Source of the DNA: Ralstonia soli
GTDB lineage: Bacteria > Pseudomonadota > Gammaproteobacteria > Burkholderiales > Burkholderiaceae
Direction of reading: 5' to 3'
Assembly (NCBI RefSeq): GCF_023955655.1
Contig: NZ_JAMXHT010000007.1
Coordinates: 310,001 to 374,000 of the forward strand
DNA: 64,000 bases
In this document: positions 61,695 through 64,000 of the stretch, one piece after another
Layout of the letters: each line of letters starts with the position of its first letter
Position numbering within the stretch: the first letter of the stretch is position 1
Position numbers and translations under genes: made by a program
The notes under the pieces: generated by a model
The model's input: only the letters and a program-made list of their open reading frames with translations
What the model was told of the DNA's origin: nothing
The model's database searches: none

Positions 61695-62282
61695 ATGAAG
61701 CAGGTCGAATTCTTTTTCGACGTGGGCAGCCCGTACAGCTACCTCGCCTATCACCAGTTGCCGAAGATCGCGCAGGCCAAGGGCGCGGAGATCGTCTGGC
61801 GGCCGATGCTGCTGGGCGGCGTGTTCCAGGCGACCGGCAACAGCAGCCCAGCGACTGTTCCCGCCAAGGGCCACTACTCCAACATCGATCTGGAACGCTG
61901 GGCGAAGCAGTTCGGCGTGCCAATCCAGCAGAACCCGCACTTCCCGATCAACACGCTGCAACTGATGCGCGGCGCGGTCGGCATGCAACTGCGCAGCGAC
62001 GCCGAATTCCACCGCTACCTCGCAGCCATCTTCAGCGCGATGTTCGAACACCCGCGCAATCTCGGGGATCTGCAGGAATTGGCCGCCGTGCTGGAAGCCG
62101 CCGGCATCTCGCCCGCGCTGATGCTGGAGCTGGTGCAGGACGACCGCGTCAAGCAGACGCTGCGCAAAACGACCGAAGACGCCGTTGCGCGCGGCGTGTT
62201 CGGCGCCCCGACGTTCTTTGTCGGTGACGACATGTTCTGGGGCCAGGACCGCCTGCACTTCGTCGAAGCAGCGCTCTCCTGA
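61695..62282 (+). CDS. DsbA-family protein, 2-hydroxychromene-2-carboxylate isomerase-like
   Basis: A 195-residue thioredoxin-fold protein of the kappa-GST/HCCA isomerase type. The N-terminus VEFFFDVGSPYSYLAYHQL carries the SPYSY motif with the catalytic Ser; VFGAPTFFV with the cis-Pro and the GQDRLHFVE ending are conserved. In naphthalene-type pathways such enzymes isomerise 2-hydroxychromene-2-carboxylate with glutathione, but many relatives are uncharacterised. No aromatic-ring genes accompany it; with the SDR it may form a small detoxification unit under TetR control. Confidence 0.82.
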   Translation: MKQVEFFFDVGSPYSYLAYHQLPKIAQAKGAEIVWRPMLLGGVFQATGNSSPATVPAKGHYSNIDLERWAKQFGVPIQQNPHFPINTLQLMRGAVGMQLRSDAEFHRYLAAIFSAMFEHPRNLGDLQELAAVLEAAGISPALMLELVQDDRVKQTLRKTTEDAVARGVFGAPTFFVGDDMFWGQDRLHFVEAALS

Positions 62283-62296
62283 CGCCACTGCATGCG

Positions 62297-62331
62297 CCGG
62301 CAGGGGCCGATACCGGGGATGGACCAACAAC
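62297..62331 (+). repeat. Repeat unit, copy 2
   Basis: A 35-bp sequence matching 33980-34014 except for two substitutions (CCGGCAGGGG, GATACCGGGGATGGACCA, CAAC). Again it lies just upstream of a gene, 54 bp before the MarR start, but here the two hairpins that precede copy 1 are absent. Confidence 0.7.
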
Positions 62332-62384
62332 AAAGCAAAAACAAGTTGCATATCTAACCATAACCAACTACCATCCAACTCACC

Positions 62385-62801
62385 ATGTTCGACCACTGCC
62401 TCTACTTCAACACCACTGCGCTAGCCCGCAAGCTCGACCGAGTCTGGGCAGATGCCTTCGCGCCCTTCGACCTGACGCCCCCGCAGGGCTTCATGTTGAG
62501 GGCGATCGTGGACCGCGCGGGCATGCTGCAAAGCGAGTTGTCGGAAGCCATGTCGGTCACCCGCCCCACGGCAACCCGCGCGCTGGACGGCCTGGAAGCC
62601 AAAGGCCTGATCGAACGCCGCAAGACAGAAGCCGACGGCCGCGAGATCGCAGTCTTCCCAACGCGCGAAGCCGTCAAGATCGGGGCAGCGCTGAACGAAG
62701 CCAGCGGCGCCGTCACCGCACGGTTGAAGCGTGTGCTGGGTAGTGCCGAGTTCACCGATACGGTGACAAAGATCCGGGGTGTGCGCTCAACCCTGACCTG
62801 A
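62385..62801 (+). CDS. MarR-family transcriptional regulator
   Basis: A 138-residue winged-helix regulator with recognition region MLQSELSEAMSVTRPTATRALDGLEAKG (residues about 48-75, shown in part) and wing RRKTEADGREI. It lies 56 bp upstream of a tautomerase gene in the same direction and probably regulates it. It shows little similarity to the MarR protein at 6200. The ligand is unknown. Confidence 0.82.
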   Translation: MFDHCLYFNTTALARKLDRVWADAFAPFDLTPPQGFMLRAIVDRAGMLQSELSEAMSVTRPTATRALDGLEAKGLIERRKTEADGREIAVFPTREAVKIGAALNEASGAVTARLKRVLGSAEFTDTVTKIRGVRSTLT

Positions 62802-62857
62802 GCGTCAAATTTTTTTGACTCAAATAGTTGCATTGCTAATTAATAAGGAGAACGATC

Positions 62858-63250
62858 ATGCCTATCCTCAACGTCAAAGTCAGTGCCCAACGTTCTGCGG
62901 AGATGACGCAGAAGATCTCTGCCACGCTGCTGGAGCTCACCTCCCGCATCCTCGGCAAAGACCCGAAGGTGACCGCCATCGCCATCGACTATGTCGACCC
63001 GGCGGACTGGGTGGTCGGCGGGCAGACGCTCGCGGCGCAAGGCAAGAACAGCGTCTATTTCGACATCAAGGTGACGGACGAAACCAACACCAAGGCGGAG
63101 AAGGCACAGTACATCGCCGAGGCGTTCGCGGCGTTTGCTGAACTGCTCGGCAACCTGCATGAGGAGAGCTATATCTATGTGCAGGACGTCCGCGCTGCCG
63201 CCTATGGGTATGGCGGCAAGACGCAGGAGTATCGCTATCAGCACGCGTAA
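62858..63250 (+). CDS. Tautomerase-superfamily protein (4-oxalocrotonate tautomerase-like)
   Basis: A 130-residue protein beginning MPILNVKVSAQRSA, so Pro1 is exposed after Met removal as needed for the catalytic base. It is twice the length of classic 4-oxalocrotonate tautomerase, like the cis-CaaD/MSAD or fused types, but only the first half shows the beta-alpha-beta plan. AAGGAG lies 8 nt upstream. The substrate is unknown; the adjacent MarR gene suggests aromatic or unsaturated-acid metabolism. Confidence 0.75.
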   Translation: MPILNVKVSAQRSAEMTQKISATLLELTSRILGKDPKVTAIAIDYVDPADWVVGGQTLAAQGKNSVYFDIKVTDETNTKAEKAQYIAEAFAAFAELLGNLHEESYIYVQDVRAAAYGYGGKTQEYRYQHA

Positions 63251-63291
63251 TGTGCTGGCCCGGCCCCTCCACCACAGAGCAAGGTGTGACC

Positions 63292-63426
63292 ATGAACCGC
63301 ATGAGTGCATTCTTCGCGGCCAGTTGGCTGGCCGCCGCGTTGCTGTATTTCGGCCAACACTCGTTGCCGCTGACGGCGCTGGCGGGGGTGGTGTTGCTGG
63401 CGGGCTTCGATCTGTCGCGCCCGTGA
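63292..63426 (+). CDS. Very small membrane protein, hypothetical
   Basis: A 44-residue open frame with AAGGTG 7 nt upstream, encoding MNRMSAFFAASWLAAALLYF followed by a second hydrophobic stretch LTALAGVVLLAGF. Two short membrane segments or one hairpin are plausible. It follows the tautomerase gene by 41 bp. It is too small to assign and might be spurious. Confidence 0.4.
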   Translation: MNRMSAFFAASWLAAALLYFGQHSLPLTALAGVVLLAGFDLSRP

Positions 63427-63642
63427 CGCATTCAGCCCGCGGGGTATTGCAGCGGGGTAAGCCTGGACCGCGGCAAAGCGAGGCCGGGCGGCCGTCTGTG
63501 GCGCCATTCCTGGACAACGTTGCGCCCAAACGCCAAGCCTGAGGGTAAGCCCGATGCACGCAAACGATTGCGAGGCCTCAACCTCCCCCCGCCGTTCGGC
63601 TTAAGACACAGCGCATCCGCTCCGATATAGAGTGGGAGACAC

Positions 63643-64000
63643 ATGGAATCGGCAACACCTGGGGCACGCCTCAGGCCTCGGCGCCGACTGGACACGCAAA
63701 ACGCTGGAGAGGGGATGGCCGCAGGGCAATCGAGGGCTTCTGATGGCACACCTGGCACAACGCCAGGGCTATGGTCGCGGCTGCGGGGGCTGCTGTCGCC
63801 GCTCAACCTCGGGGCGGCGGCGTGCCTGCTCTTCATCTGGTCTTTCACGTCCCACCAGCTCACCCAGGAGCGCGATCGGCTGGCCCGCACCGCCCAGGCG
63901 CGCACCGAAGTCGAAGCCCGGGCCTTTGGTGAATACTCGCTTGGCAGCGCGCGTCGCGTGTCCGAGTTCCTGCTCGACCTGCGTGCAAGCTGGCTGGCCG
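63643..64000 (+). CDS. N-terminus of a membrane sensor protein (partial)
   Basis: The frame opens at ATG 63643 behind GGGAG and runs off the window after 119 residues. The first 55 residues are Arg/Gly/Thr-rich and cytoplasmic. A transmembrane helix follows at about residues 56-70 (LNLGAAACLLFIWSF), then the start of a periplasmic helical domain (LARTAQARTEVEARAFGEYS). This plan is usual for diguanylate cyclases, PAS/GGDEF-EAL proteins or histidine kinases, but no signalling domain is inside the window. An alternative start is the ATG at 63715. Confidence 0.55.
   Translation, partial: MESATPGARLRPRRRLDTQNAGEGMAAGQSRASDGTPGTTPGLWSRLRGLLSPLNLGAAACLLFIWSFTSHQLTQERDRLARTAQARTEVEARAFGEYSLGSARRVSEFLLDLRASWLA

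Noticed and set aside
1-64000. tRNA, rRNA, CRISPR array, complete insertion sequence or prophage
   Set aside because: I looked for tRNA-like cloverleaf ends at the island edges, regularly spaced repeats and transposase motifs and found none that I could support. A covariance-model search would be needed to exclude small RNAs.

Overview
The window looks like a GC-rich betaproteobacterium of the family Burkholderiaceae, most likely a Ralstonia. This is inferred from gene families and codon bias, not from a marker gene. The accessory, catabolic content suggests a secondary replicon or a flexible chromosomal zone (inference). I see no rRNA, tRNA, CRISPR array or complete insertion sequence.

Layout. 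(1) 1-6.7 kb: a ferulate/hydroxycinnamate operon on the minus strand (feruloyl-CoA hydratase-lyase, vanillin dehydrogenase, feruloyl-CoA synthase, secreted tannase/feruloyl esterase cut by the window edge), with a divergent MarR regulator and a perfect palindromic operator over the likely promoter. (2) 6.8-12.8 kb: a translationally coupled RND-type tripartite efflux operon (pump, adaptor, outer-membrane lipoprotein). (3) 12.8-19.3 kb: a membrane protein, a RidA plus D-amino-acid-dehydrogenase pair, a glutathione S-transferase, an intracellular PHB depolymerase and a bicupin protein. (4) 19.3-27.8 kb: an M81 peptidase, an M20 carbamoylase/amidase and a complete branched-chain-type ABC transporter (LivFGMHK) with a divergent GntR regulator, probably an uptake-and-hydrolysis unit for an amide, ureido or peptide-like nutrient. 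(5) 27.8-37.7 kb: cyanase, an OprB porin with XylFGH-type sugar ABC transporter behind an 18-bp perfect palindrome, a uronate-dehydrogenase-like enzyme, an orphan Wzz-like protein and a LacI regulator. (6) 38.3-40.6 kb: small uncharacterised genes and a transglutaminase.

(7) 41.1-58.5 kb: an accessory island and the most interesting part of the window. It starts beside a tyrosine-recombinase remnant. Between two paralogous LysR regulators it holds the full gene set of the furfural/5-hydroxymethylfurfural (HMF) pathway first described in Cupriavidus basilensis (hmfA-H). HmfH (GMC oxidoreductase) oxidises the furanic alcohol/aldehyde, HmfF and HmfG (UbiD/UbiX) decarboxylate 2,5-furandicarboxylate to 2-furoate, HmfD makes 2-furoyl-CoA, HmfABC (a molybdenum hydroxylase) hydroxylates it, and HmfE takes part in releasing 2-oxoglutarate. 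An MFS transporter, an aldehyde dehydrogenase and, unexpectedly, a membrane di-iron hydroxylase of the sterol-desaturase superfamily accompany it. A broken xdhC gene, encoding a molybdenum-cofactor chaperone, lies at the right side, followed by an NTF2-like gene and a decayed stretch that may hold more recombinase remnant.

(8) 59.2-64 kb: tandem paralogous lipoproteins, a TetR regulator with a perfect 16-bp palindrome facing an SDR and a DsbA-like isomerase, a MarR/tautomerase pair, a tiny membrane protein and the N-terminus of a membrane sensor protein that runs off the window.
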